Assembly: GCF_020829665.1 (NCBI RefSeq) | Contig: NZ_JAIVFT010000027.1 | Span: 1 to 64,000 of the forward strand | Direction: 5' to 3' | Origin: Nostoc sp. CHAB 5824 | GTDB taxonomy: Bacteria; Cyanobacteriota; Cyanobacteriia; Cyanobacteriales; Nostocaceae | DNA: 64,000 nucleotides | Shown: one piece after another, positions 37,086-45,490 of the stretch | Numbering within the stretch: position 1 is the first letter of the stretch | How the letters are laid out: the number at the start of each line of letters is the position of its first letter | Position numbers and translations under genes: made by a program | The notes under the pieces: generated by a model | Database searches by the model: none | What the model saw: only the letters and a program-made list of their open reading frames with translations | Told to the model about the DNA's origin: nothing

Positions 37086-37109
37086 ACGGTAATTCTATCG
37101 AATTACCGT
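37086..37109 (-). promoter_or_regulatory. Candidate operator palindrome upstream of ssuD
   Basis: ACGGTAATTC, four bases (TATC), GAATTACCGT: a perfect 10-bp inverted repeat 21 bases before the ssuD ATG. The position is right for a regulator binding site on the ssuD-ssuE operon. It is not followed by a T-run. Which protein would bind it cannot be read from the sequence. Confidence 0.5.
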
Positions 37110-37527
37110 GCTTTATTTATAGTTTTCAGAGTATCACATATTCTACTTAAGCAAGCAAGAAGTTTTTCAAACAACTCCGGCATCTCTATCAGGCAAATGT
37201 ATATTGAGCCGTATTCGATTAGCTGGCGATCGGAAAAATTGGGTATTGAGCATTGAAAAGAGGCTCCGGGGGCGGGGTTCTCTTAGCAAAGGGGAAAACT
37301 CTTCTTTCTTGCCCCCTGCCCCCTCCTTCTGTCTCTAGGAAGAATACAGCAATGACAGGTTTGTGTATATTAGTTTACTTATTCCTAACCTTCTGTTAAA
37401 TTAACCTTAATGTACGCCAAGCTGATTGACTTAATGTAGTTGGTTTTCAGCTATAAACGTGGGTAGCTATGCAGTCCACTGATCAATAGGCGCAAAATTC
37501 CGTTCTGTCTTTAGGAGAAATAAGGCA
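37110..37527. other. Intergenic region between ssuD and the MgtC-like gene
   Basis: Divergent genes on both sides. The middle holds a GCCCCCTGCCCCCTCC filler (around 37310-37330) of the kind scattered through Nostoc genomes. Near the right end, AGGAG (37511-37516) provides the ribosome site for the next gene. Confidence 0.4.
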
Positions 37528-38061
37528 ATGGGGCCGATGTTTATTACTGCCAACGATTGGCCACATATAGCATTTAGATTATCTTTGGCACTCCTAGTTG
37601 GTTGCTTGATTGGATTTAACCGTCAGCAAGGGGGTAGACCAGCAGGGATGAGAACATTTATGCTCGTGAGTATGGGGGCAGCACTATTCGTGATGATTCC
37701 TTTGCAGGCTGAGGGCGATAGTCCCTATGCTGCTACCAATGCGCTAAGTCGCACAATTCAAGGTGTAGCTACCGGGATAGGATTTCTTGGAGCCGGATTG
37801 ATTTTACAAGAGTCTCCGAGAAAATCTGCGATTCCAAAAGTAAGAGGTTTAACTACAGCCGCCTGTGTCTGGACTGCGGCCGGGTTGGGGGCTGCAATTG
37901 GTTGTGGTCTGTGGCAAATGGGATTATTAGGAGGCTTACTGACCCTGATTACCCTAAGTGGTGTGAAGCGGCTTAATCGCGCATTTGTGTTTCTGACGAG
38001 TCAGGGTAAACAGGGGACTACTCAGGATCTAACAACCACCTCTGATGAAGATGATGATTGA
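37528..38061 (+). CDS. MgtC/SapB family membrane protein
   Basis: A 177-residue integral membrane protein. The MgtC family signature is clear: RLSLALLVGCLIGFNRQ, GGRPAGMRTFMLVSMGAALF, RTIQGVATGIGFLGAGLIL and VRGLTTAACVWTAAGLGAAIG, covering four hydrophobic helices. The family modulates magnesium or membrane energetics. The ribosome site AGGAGAAA is 12 bases upstream. The acidic tail TTSDEDDD follows a short soluble C-terminus; the larger C-terminal domain of some MgtC proteins is absent. Confidence 0.9.
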   Translation: MGPMFITANDWPHIAFRLSLALLVGCLIGFNRQQGGRPAGMRTFMLVSMGAALFVMIPLQAEGDSPYAATNALSRTIQGVATGIGFLGAGLILQESPRKSAIPKVRGLTTAACVWTAAGLGAAIGCGLWQMGLLGGLLTLITLSGVKRLNRAFVFLTSQGKQGTTQDLTTTSDEDDD

Positions 38062-38373
38062 CATCGCTACACTAGATCCACAATTTAGCCAACACTTCTG
38101 ATGAAAACCCGATCGCTCTGCAATCTATGCACAACATACAGCTGTACTGTTCAAAATTAGGTCAAGTTGATCTGATTCCCGTGCAGTACTTTGTTGTTTC
38201 TTAGCTAATTTTAATGAGTTTATCAGGGAGAATTCAGGGCGTAGACGCGTTGGCGTAGCCTCTCGAAGAGAAGCGGCTTGTCGCCAGACATCGCTGATTA
38301 TAGTCATTAATGTAGGGAATCCCGTACTGGAGTTGATTGGCCAGTAAACCGGAAAATAGAAAATAATAGATAT
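38062..38373. other. Intergenic region with small dispersed repeat
   Basis: About 310 bases between the MgtC-like gene and msrB. It contains a dispersed repeat (38238-38297) and otherwise A/T-rich DNA that presumably carries the msrB promoter. No gene seen. Confidence 0.4.
38238..38297. repeat. Small dispersed repeat
   Basis: Modules GCGTAGACGCGTTGGCGTAG, CTCTCGAAGAGAAGCGGC and TTGTCGCCAGACATCGC. The same modules appear at 18446-18505, 23680-23716, 33650-33677 and, in part, 38876-38942. Confidence 0.75.
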
Positions 38374-38868
38374 ATGGACAAACGGTATTTTTTACAAGCT
38401 AGTGCAGTAATAGTCGGCACAGCATTGTTATCAAGGTATATCAAATGGGGGCCAGAAGAGATGACAACTTCTAAGAGTGGATTTGAAATTACTAAACCTG
38501 AAGAAGAATGGCGCACTATTTTAACGCCAGAACAGTTTCGTGTATTGCGTAAACATGGGACAGAACGCCCTCACACCAGCCCATTGGATAAGGAATACGA
38601 CAATGGTACTTATTATTGTGCTGCGTGTGAGCAGCCACTGTTTACATCTAATACCAAATTTAACAGTGGTACTGGCTGGCCTAGCTTTTTTAATCCAATT
38701 GAAGGTGCGATCGCTACTACTGTAGATAGGTCGTTGTTTATGACCAGAACTGAGGTGCATTGTAGTCGCTGTGGTGGTCATCTGGGTCATGTTTTTGATG
38801 ACGGACCTGCACCCACCGGCAAGCGCTATTGCATGAATGGAGTTTCGTTGAAGTTTACTCCTGCCTAA
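38374..38868 (+). CDS. msrB: Peptide-methionine (R)-S-oxide reductase, with N-terminal hydrophobic leader
   Basis: Repairs methionine R-sulfoxide in proteins. The catalytic domain (about residues 43-164) has four zinc cysteines C82xxC85 and C130xxC133, the catalytic Cys C153 in RYCMNGVSLKF, and the GTGWPSF motif. The first 30 residues, MDKRYFLQASAVIVGTALLS, look like a signal peptide or anchor, so this copy may act outside the cytoplasm, for example in the lumen or periplasm. Cytoplasmic MsrB proteins would begin near MTTSKSGFEI (residue 30), which also has an in-frame ATG at 38461; both starts are possible. Confidence 0.92.
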   Translation: MDKRYFLQASAVIVGTALLSRYIKWGPEEMTTSKSGFEITKPEEEWRTILTPEQFRVLRKHGTERPHTSPLDKEYDNGTYYCAACEQPLFTSNTKFNSGTGWPSFFNPIEGAIATTVDRSLFMTRTEVHCSRCGGHLGHVFDDGPAPTGKRYCMNGVSLKFTPA

Positions 38869-38875
38869 TTTAGTT

Positions 38876-38942
38876 GCGACGCCGATAGCGTAGCGGTAGC
38901 GAGTCCGCGAGCGTCATAGCCCGTCGTCGTAGACATCGCACG
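38876..38942. repeat. Small dispersed repeat after msrB
   Basis: GACGCCGATAGCGTAGCGGTAGC and GTCGTCGTAGACATCGCACGC modules. It begins 8 bases after the msrB stop codon. Related to the repeats inside glcE and the EAL gene. Confidence 0.65.
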
Positions 38943-39096
38943 CACAGCCAACCTCAATTATCAGATTTTGAGGCTTGACCAAGGGTGAATAAACTTTTGA
39001 CAATAACTTCTCTTACTCAATCTTACTAGACGAAGTATTGTCAATTTAGGAAAATGCAACTCTTGGTCTTCGCTAGAGCTATCTACCTAAATCGTC

Positions 39097-39186
39097 TTAT
39101 TTATTTGGCTCTTTTTTCTCCTTTTTGTCTTTGGGATCTTTTTTAGGTTTTTTAACTTCTTTATTACTTTTTCTTTCCTTCGACAT
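39097..39186 (-). CDS. 29-residue lysine-rich basic protein
   Basis: ATG to TAA gives MSKERKSNKEVKKPKKDPKD then KKEKKEPNK. A GGAG ribosome site is 7 bases before the ATG. Of 29 residues 13 are Lys or Arg. It resembles a widespread family of short bacterial proteins that begin MSKxRxSNKExKK, seen in many genomes but without known function. There are no close partners: msrB is 230 bases away on the other strand, mreD is 280 bases upstream on the same strand. The clear ribosome site and the family pattern make it a likely real gene. Confidence 0.6.
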   Translation of the reverse strand: MSKERKSNKEVKKPKKDPKDKKEKKEPNK

Positions 39187-39468
39187 CAGCGTTCTCCAAC
39201 TAGGTTAATCAGCTAAAGCTTCCATATTCTGCCGTCAGGAAATCAGAAGATGACTTACCTGATATTTTTTTAAGCAAAAAAGAAAGCATCAGACATAGAT
39301 GCTACTAACTACTATGATACGGTGTTGTTTGATTCAATGTAGCTTGAATCCATATTGTTAAAGATTGGCCAAATTATATAAAGATTTAGGTTACAGGGTA
39401 GAGAGGATAATTTTCTTTCTTTACTTTCACCTCTAACCTATCCCCTTATTAACTCCTAACTCTCTTTA
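39187..39468. other. Intergenic region after mreD
   Basis: About 280 A/T-rich bases between the stop of mreD and the start of the 29-residue gene. I see no terminator-like hairpin and no repeat. Confidence 0.3.
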
Positions 39469-40086
39469 CTATTGCTCCAACAACTTTATCCGCTGCCACC
39501 AACGATTTAGGGGATAATAGACTACAGGTGCCCACAGACTACTAAGAATGGCAGAGGCTAGGGCGACACGCTGGTAATATGTCCAGATATCTGTGACCTT
39601 GCGCTCATTGCCTATCAAAGTTAATTGCAACCCGAAGATAGTTTCTGCCAAAACTGCCATACCAAAGACAATTACAGCAATCGAAATAAAATCTTCTTCA
39701 ATAAAACGCTGTTTTTGGAGCAGACCAGTTAAAATTCCCACTATACCTAAACTGAGAGCATGAGTAGGGTGAGGTGATGTCATTGAATCTTGAAGCAGCC
39801 CCAGAACTATGCCTGCCAATGCTCCGGCAAACACCGTGCGCTTCACACTCCAAGCTACCACCCAAATTAACAACCAGTTAGGGCCAATTCCCAATAATTC
39901 CATACCTGGCAAGCGGGTTGGCAATAATAGTAAACATAACAGTACAGAACTAGCTGTCACTATCCAACCTAACAACTGACGTACACCGGGATGCCAACGA
40001 GAAAGCGGTTGGATTTGGAATTTCGATTTTCGCTCTGACGATTTTGGCTTTTTCTGCCTGCTACCACCAAATGCAGGAATCTTCAT
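39469..40086 (-). CDS. mreD: Rod shape-determining protein MreD
   Basis: Membrane component of the elongasome that links MreB filaments to lateral peptidoglycan synthesis. 205 residues: a basic N-terminal 35 residues, then about five hydrophobic helices (LLGWIVTASSVLLCLLLLP, LLIWVVAWSVKRTVFAGALAGIVLG, GIVGILTGLL and others). The family is poorly conserved; the call rests on membrane layout and on its place as last gene of mreBCD. It starts 25 bases after mreC. Confidence 0.85.
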   Translation of the reverse strand: MKIPAFGGSRQKKPKSSERKSKFQIQPLSRWHPGVRQLLGWIVTASSVLLCLLLLPTRLPGMELLGIGPNWLLIWVVAWSVKRTVFAGALAGIVLGLLQDSMTSPHPTHALSLGIVGILTGLLQKQRFIEEDFISIAVIVFGMAVLAETIFGLQLTLIGNERKVTDIWTYYQRVALASAILSSLWAPVVYYPLNRWWQRIKLLEQ

Positions 40087-40111
40087 GTTTCTATGGATTT
40101 TCTCAAAGAAT

Positions 40112-40918
40112 TTACTTAGACTTTTGTGGCACTTGATTTGCCGATTGGTTTTCTAACTCTTGGTTTTCTAGCTTTGGATAAACAGCTACCCAATCGAGAG
40201 AGCGGATTGGCGGAAAAAGCTCAATTTTCGCCACTGATGCGGGAAGTTTCTTTAAATCTAGCGATTTGATTCGTCCCACTGCCAAGCCAGATGGAAATTT
40301 CTGACTATAAGTAGACGTAGAAACTAAATCTCCTATCTTGGCATTTGGGACTTTTTCATAAAATTCCAGCACAGCTTCTGCAGAAGAATCTCCTCGCAAA
40401 ACACCTTTAGCTGCTGTGCGACTAACTGATACACCCACTTGACTCTTGAGGTCACTGATTAACAACACGCGGCTAGTATTAGGAGTTACACTCTCCACTA
40501 AACCCACCAATCCGCCATCTGCCTTGACTATAAAGCCTTCCTGAATCCCTGCATTTGCACCGCGATTCAGAGTAACTTGTTGCCACCACTGGTCAGCACT
40601 ACGTCCTACCACCCGTGCTGGAATTGGCCGTGATGCCAGAGGCTCTTTTTCCACATAGCCTAATAAATCTTGTAGCTTTGTCTTCTGACTTTCCAAATCT
40701 ACTATACGGGTTTGCAATTCCAATATCCGAGCATCTCTGAGACGTTCTTCTGGAGTTGGCCCTGACTGCAACATCTCTAACGGACGGGTAATTGCCTGGT
40801 ATGTCTCAAGCACTAGCTCACCTTGAGTTTGTCGCACCATCCAAGCACTACCAACTACTAAAGCTAACAACCCAATTTGCAACCCTTTACGATCCCACCA
40901 ACGCCGTATTGTAACCAT
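40112..40918 (-). CDS. mreC: Rod shape-determining protein MreC
   Basis: Bitopic cell-shape protein that couples MreB to periplasmic peptidoglycan enzymes. One membrane helix at about 13-30, then a coiled coil (about 55-90, RILELQTRIVDLESQKTKLQ) and the beta-rich MreC domain (PARVVGRSADQWWQQVTLNRG, GVSVSRTAAKGVLRGDSS, VGDLVSTSTYSQKFPSGLAVGRI). Length 268 residues is normal. It is the middle gene of mreBCD. Confidence 0.94.
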   Translation of the reverse strand: MVTIRRWWDRKGLQIGLLALVVGSAWMVRQTQGELVLETYQAITRPLEMLQSGPTPEERLRDARILELQTRIVDLESQKTKLQDLLGYVEKEPLASRPIPARVVGRSADQWWQQVTLNRGANAGIQEGFIVKADGGLVGLVESVTPNTSRVLLISDLKSQVGVSVSRTAAKGVLRGDSSAEAVLEFYEKVPNAKIGDLVSTSTYSQKFPSGLAVGRIKSLDLKKLPASVAKIELFPPIRSLDWVAVYPKLENQELENQSANQVPQKSK

Positions 40919-41019
40919 ATATACCTTTGTCTACTTATATAAATTAAGTTCTACTTGGATTCTATTTATATAAAACCCAAATAGAACTCAAATAGAACTC
41001 AAGTCTGATATTTTTTTTG

Positions 41020-42063
41020 CTACATATTGCGAGAGCTTTCTGTGACAACTCGTTCCAACTGTTTGAAGTTTTCTAACACACGGCCTGTTCCCAGCACAAC
41101 ACAGCAGAGAGGATCGGCGGCAATGTGGGTCACAATCCCGGTTTCATGGCTAATTAAGGTATCTATGCCTTTAAGCAAAGCACCGCCACCAGCTAGCATA
41201 ATACCTCTGTCGATAATGTCTGCCGCTAGTTCTGGAGGTGTGCGTTCCAGTGTCCGCTTCACAGCTTCTATAATTACTGATAGCGGTTCCAACATACTTT
41301 CACGGATTTCCGGCCCTTTAATAGTTACAGTACGCGGTAGACCAGAAAGTAGGTGTAAGCCTCGGACTTCCATAATGGCGTCATTATCATCATTGGTAGG
41401 ATAGGCAGAACCCATGCGAATCTTGATGTCCTCGGCGGTCCGTTCACCAATCACTAAGTTATGAACTTTCTTAATATATTGAATGATCGATTCAGTCAGT
41501 TCATCCCCAGCAATGCGTACTGATTCGCTGATTACCGTGCCCTGAAGACTCAGCACTGCAACTTCTGTTGTACCACCACCAATATCGATGATCATATTGC
41601 CAGTTGCTTCGGCAACAGGTAGTCCCGCACCAATGGCAGCAGCTACAGGTTCATCGATTAAATACACTTTTCTTGCTCCTGCTTGGTGAGCTGCATCCAT
41701 CACAGCTCGCCTTTCTACTCCTGTGACACCACTAGGAATACCAATGACAATCCGGGGTAAAATTAAAGATTTACCTTCATTTACACGCTGAATAAAGCTT
41801 TTCAACATTAGCTCGGCTATATCGAAATCAGCGATTACACCATCGCGCAAGGGGCGGAGGGCAATCACATTTCCAGGTGTGCGACCGAGCATTTTTTTGG
41901 CTTCTTCTCCTACTGCTAGTGCTACCTTTTCGTTGACATCTATAGCAACTACAGAAGGCTCTTGCAATACAATACCTTTACCAGATACATAAACGAGGGT
42001 GTTAGCGGTACCGAGGTCGATACCCATATCCCATGATGTGCGAAAGTTCCTAAAAATACCCAC
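41020..42063 (-). CDS. mreB: Rod shape-determining protein MreB
   Basis: Bacterial actin that organises lateral wall synthesis. 347 residues with the actin-fold ATP motifs GIDLGTANTLVY (phosphate 1), DIGGGTTEVAVLSL (phosphate 2), and IMLAGGGALLKGID (adenosine). First gene of mreBCD, with 100 bases to mreC. It is divergent from ssb. In filamentous cyanobacteria mreB influences cell shape but is not required for all growth. Confidence 0.97.
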   Translation of the reverse strand: MGIFRNFRTSWDMGIDLGTANTLVYVSGKGIVLQEPSVVAIDVNEKVALAVGEEAKKMLGRTPGNVIALRPLRDGVIADFDIAELMLKSFIQRVNEGKSLILPRIVIGIPSGVTGVERRAVMDAAHQAGARKVYLIDEPVAAAIGAGLPVAEATGNMIIDIGGGTTEVAVLSLQGTVISESVRIAGDELTESIIQYIKKVHNLVIGERTAEDIKIRMGSAYPTNDDNDAIMEVRGLHLLSGLPRTVTIKGPEIRESMLEPLSVIIEAVKRTLERTPPELAADIIDRGIMLAGGGALLKGIDTLISHETGIVTHIAADPLCCVVLGTGRVLENFKQLERVVTESSRNM

Positions 42064-42390
42064 GCGTTTCTAAGCCCCCTATGTGCGATACTTTTTGACT
42101 ACAACGGTAAGAGTTGATTCGATTATGTTTGTATCCTGAGTTGAGTAAACTAAACTATATGTTTTATCTGATTCCCAGGAATATTTACTATGTCTCAGGT
42201 CTGTATGTTTTGATATTCTCTGGTTAACTTAGTATATCCGTATAGTTTTATGTGTTTCTCCAAGTAGTATGTATAATTTTTCAAGTCAACTATATTGTTA
42301 ACTGTTTAACACATTATTTTCAAGTGTTTCACAATTCGCTATGATGAAAGTCGGAATTAGTAAGTACGCTTGTACTAAGAGGTAATCCAT
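42064..42390. other. Divergent promoter region mreB / ssb
   Basis: About 325 bases, A/T-rich, holding promoters for both genes and a LexA-like box next to ssb (given separately). No gene or repeat seen. Confidence 0.45.
42363..42376 (+). promoter_or_regulatory. LexA-like box upstream of ssb
   Basis: AGTACGCTTGTACT fits the cyanobacterial LexA-type consensus RGTACNNNDGTWCB, recalled from work on Anabaena. It ends 14 bases before the ssb ATG, and ssb is a common SOS gene in bacteria. It overlaps the region that would hold the ribosome site and probably the promoter. Confidence 0.55.
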
Positions 42391-42753
42391 ATGAGTATCA
42401 ATATTGTCACCCTTGTTGGTCGTGTAGGCACTGACCCTGATATTAAATATTTTGAATCTGGTAGTGTTAAGTGTAGATTGACACTAGCTGTAAAAAGACG
42501 ATCGCGCAACAGCGATGAACCTGACTGGTTCACTCTGGAATTATGGGATAAGACGGCTGAGGTTGCAGGTAATTATGTGCGTAAGGGAAGCTTAATTGGT
42601 ATAAAAGGTTCCTTGAAGTTTGACACATGGAGCGATCGCCAAACAGGAGCAAACCGTTCTACCCCGATTATTAGAGTAGACCAACTAGATTTATTAGGCT
42701 CTAAACGAGATGGAGAGGGCGGTACAGGAGATATGTCTTCAGAACATTTCTAA
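42391..42753 (+). CDS. ssb: Single-stranded DNA-binding protein, short form
   Basis: OB-fold protein coating single-stranded DNA in replication and repair. The SSB pattern is clear: MSINIVTLVGRVGTDPDIKY, LAVKRR, DWFTLELWDKTAEVAGNYVRKG and IKGSLKFDTWSDRQTG. It has only 120 residues and ends EGGTGDMSSEHF, without the usual acidic C-terminal tip (such as DDDIPF) that recruits partners. A GAGGTAAT ribosome site lies upstream. The gene may be LexA-controlled. Confidence 0.92.
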   Translation: MSINIVTLVGRVGTDPDIKYFESGSVKCRLTLAVKRRSRNSDEPDWFTLELWDKTAEVAGNYVRKGSLIGIKGSLKFDTWSDRQTGANRSTPIIRVDQLDLLGSKRDGEGGTGDMSSEHF

Positions 42754-42758
42754 TTGGG

Positions 42759-42796
42759 CATTGGTCATTAGTTCTTAGTAATGCTAATGACCAATG
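42759..42796. terminator. Hairpin between convergent ssb and SIMPL genes
   Basis: CATTGGTCATTAG pairs perfectly with CTAATGACCAATG over a 12-base loop, 6 bases after the ssb stop. The ATTGGTCATT unit is also a common filler motif in this window (near 51190). It could terminate from either side. Confidence 0.5.
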
Positions 42797-42804
42797 ACTA
42801 ATGA

Positions 42805-43578
42805 CTAATAACTAATTTGCAGTGTCACCGATGCTTCTACTTGCTGTTCACCACCAACAACAGGGGTGGAAGCATCGGCGTTGGCTAACTTTGAAGCCTC
42901 AGCCCTTAAAAACATGGGTGGTGGAGGTGGAGTTGCATTATTAACTTGAATGCTCACCACTTCTTTGGATTTGAAACCCAAGGCACTGAAAACGGCATCA
43001 GCTTGCTGCTGGGCATCTTGTGTAGCTTCTTTTAATGCTTGTTTTTGAGCAGCCGCGATCGCTTCATCATTCGCAACAAAACTAATACCGTTAATTTGTG
43101 TCGCACCAGCTTTCACTGCATCATCCAATAATGTACCAGCTTTCTCAGTGGGAATACGAAAACTTACGGTGTTATTGGCAGCATAGCCTGTAATCCGCTG
43201 CACATTATTGGTGTAGCTGTAAACTGGATTAAGCTGGATACCAGTAGTTTGTAATTTTTCAACATTTTGGCTCTTGAGGAAGGCAACTACAGCCGATGAC
43301 CTCCGGGCGGCTTCTTGCTGTACTTGCTGGGCTGTTTTCCCCTGAATCTCCACTCCTAAACTGACTTGCGCGAGCGTTGTAGGAATTGTTTCCACTCCAC
43401 GACCACTGACACTAAGGGTTCGCCACAATTTATCCTTTTCTTGTGCGAATGCAGGTACTACAAAAGTTGTACATAAAAGCATTGCTAAAGGCAGTATTTT
43501 CCACAAGTTTCCAGATGGAAACTGAGAACCGAGTAAAGCGGCTCTAGTCATAAAATTTGCACTCCTCAAAGTATCCAC
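42805..43578 (-). CDS. SIMPL/DUF541 domain protein, exported
   Basis: A 257-residue protein with a signal peptide whose hydrophobic part is LPLAMLLCTTFVVPAFA (about 30-46). The SIMPL domain follows with LSVSGRGVETIPTTLAQVSLGVE and TGIQLNPVYSY. Members of this family are periplasmic, with interleukin-receptor-associated-kinase-like naming but poorly known bacterial roles. It may be a stress-related envelope protein. A shorter start at M10 (MTRAALLGSQ) is also possible. A perfect hairpin lies 34 bases upstream. Confidence 0.85.
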   Translation of the reverse strand: MDTLRSANFMTRAALLGSQFPSGNLWKILPLAMLLCTTFVVPAFAQEKDKLWRTLSVSGRGVETIPTTLAQVSLGVEIQGKTAQQVQQEAARRSSAVVAFLKSQNVEKLQTTGIQLNPVYSYTNNVQRITGYAANNTVSFRIPTEKAGTLLDDAVKAGATQINGISFVANDEAIAAAQKQALKEATQDAQQQADAVFSALGFKSKEVVSIQVNNATPPPPPMFLRAEASKLANADASTPVVGGEQQVEASVTLQISY

Positions 43579-44011
43579 AAATGTTTTTAATCAACGTATG
43601 TTGCAATCTTCTGGTGGCTGTTGAGAGTCAACAGCCACCACAAGTTTTTCATAACTCAAGTGCGATCGCTAGATACGATTTGTATGTTCTTACTTTGACA
43701 CTGCCATAGTCAAAAGCTGAAATGGTTACATTTTTTGAAACTAAAAAATTACACTAACCTTTTTGGAGATTACGAAGAATACAGCAGCCCGTCACACTAG
43801 CGCAAATAAAACAGGACAATAAATTCACCGACTTTGATTTGCTGCGACTTCCTAGACTGTCTGTAGTCCCGGTTTGGGAAGTTTTCTGGCAGCGCTTGAT
43901 TGAGATAATAAATGGTACAAATTAACTTCTGAAAGCTGCCAATAGCGTCTCCATAGATAGACGTTTTTCAGAAACGCGTCAAAATCAAAGAGAAGGATTT
44001 TCACAGAACCC
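43579..44011. other. Intergenic region upstream of the antiporter gene
   Basis: About 430 bases between divergent genes. Besides the 13-bp hairpin (43612-43640) I see no repeat or gene. It includes a HIP1 site near 43661. Confidence 0.4.
43612..43640. repeat. Perfect 13-bp hairpin upstream of the SIMPL gene
   Basis: TGGTGGCTGTTGA pairs with TCAACAGCCACCA over a 3-base loop, followed on the plus strand by CAAGTTTTT. On the minus strand it lies 34 bases before the SIMPL start, so it could be an operator, an RNA hairpin or an orphan terminator. Confidence 0.5.
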
Positions 44012-45490
44012 ATGCATTTGTTAGATCCAATCAACTTCACTTTTCCTCTGCTGGCCAGCGCAACAGAAGCCGCAGACAGTTCAATGGTAGTAGCAGCAGT
44101 GCTATTAAGCTTAGTAGTAGTTTATCTCGCCAGCAAAGTTGGTGGAGAGTTATCAAACCAAGTGGGTTTGCCGCCTGTCTTAGGCGAACTAGTCGGTGGT
44201 GTGGTAGTGGGCATCTCTGTTTTCCACCTTCTAGTGTTTCCAGAAGGCGGCACAGACAGTTCTAACTCTTTGATCATGTCCTTCCTTCAAACCACTGCTG
44301 GTTTAACACCTGAAGCCACTCCAGCGGTATTTGCAGCGCAGTCTGAGGTCATTTCCGTTTTGGCAGAATTGGGTGTGATCATCCTACTGTTTGAAATCGG
44401 CTTGGAGTCGAACTTAAAAGATTTAATGGCAGTTGGTATCCAAGCTACCGTTGTAGCAGTAGTGGGGGTAGTAGTACCCTTTGCCGCTGGTACTGTGGGA
44501 CTGATGACTTTGTTTGGTATTGGTGCTGTACCAGCAATTTTTGCCGGGGCGGCTTTGACTGCCACTAGTATTGGTATTACTTCCAAGGTGCTATCAGAAT
44601 TGGGGCGACTCAATTCTAAAGAAGGGCAGATTATTTTAGGTGCTGCGGTAATAGATGATGTACTAGGAATCATCGTTTTAGCCGTAGTTGCCAGCCTTGC
44701 TAAAGATGGCGTGGTAGATGTGAGCAAAGTCATTTATTTGATTATCAGCGCCACTGGTTTTATTTTGGGAGCAATTTTACTAGGCAATGTTTTCAATAAG
44801 TCCTTTGTGGCGATCGCTGATAAACTCAAAACACGCGGTGGACTAGTAATACCAGCATTCATCTTCGCTTTTGCTATGGCATATCTTGCCGCTGTCATCC
44901 ACTTAGAAGCAATTTTAGGAGCTTTTGCGGCGGGTTTAGTTCTGGAAGAGACAGAGAAGCGCAAAGAACTGCAAACGCAAGTCTGTCCCATTGCCGATAT
45001 GTTAGTGCCAATTTTCTTTGTAACTGTTGGGGCAAAAACCGATTTGGGAGTTTTAAACCCAGCAATTCCCGATAATCGAGAAGGTCTAATTATGGCAACT
45101 TTCCTGATCACAGTAGCCATTCTCGGTAAAGTAATCACAGGCTTAAGCGTGTTTGGTCAACCGGAAATCAACCGTTTAGCGGTTGGTGTGGGGATGATTC
45201 CCAGAGGGGAAGTCGGATTAGTATTTGCTGGTGTCGGCGCTGCTAGTGGCGCTCTCTCGAAACCACTAGGGGCAGCAATTATCATGATGGTTATCTTGAC
45301 AACCTTTTTAGCTCCTCCTTTGTTAAGATTTGTATTTCCAGACCCAAAAACTGTGGATACAGGCTTAGACCAACTGATTTTAGACGGTTCCTCAGGGACT
45401 TCGTTGGTAATTGAACCACCTCAGTCAAAGGTGTCAGCATCAAATGACAGTGGCAATTTGGAAATAACCCCAGAATCTAGCGATCACTAA
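44012..45490 (+). CDS. CPA2-family cation/proton antiporter
   Basis: A 492-residue integral membrane protein of the monovalent cation:proton antiporter-2 family (KefB/NapA-like). About 12 hydrophobic helices are visible from residue 25 to 430. The family signature VLAELGVIILLFEIGLESNL and GAAVIDDVLGIIVLA (with the paired acidic residues DD used in ion binding) are clear, as is the helix GVGMIPRGEVGLVFAGVGA. A hydrophilic tail of about 50 residues follows, without a TrkA-type nucleotide domain. Probably a Na+ or K+/H+ exchanger for pH and salt control. Confidence 0.92.
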   Translation: MHLLDPINFTFPLLASATEAADSSMVVAAVLLSLVVVYLASKVGGELSNQVGLPPVLGELVGGVVVGISVFHLLVFPEGGTDSSNSLIMSFLQTTAGLTPEATPAVFAAQSEVISVLAELGVIILLFEIGLESNLKDLMAVGIQATVVAVVGVVVPFAAGTVGLMTLFGIGAVPAIFAGAALTATSIGITSKVLSELGRLNSKEGQIILGAAVIDDVLGIIVLAVVASLAKDGVVDVSKVIYLIISATGFILGAILLGNVFNKSFVAIADKLKTRGGLVIPAFIFAFAMAYLAAVIHLEAILGAFAAGLVLEETEKRKELQTQVCPIADMLVPIFFVTVGAKTDLGVLNPAIPDNREGLIMATFLITVAILGKVITGLSVFGQPEINRLAVGVGMIPRGEVGLVFAGVGAASGALSKPLGAAIIMMVILTTFLAPPLLRFVFPDPKTVDTGLDQLILDGSSGTSLVIEPPQSKVSASNDSGNLEITPESSDH

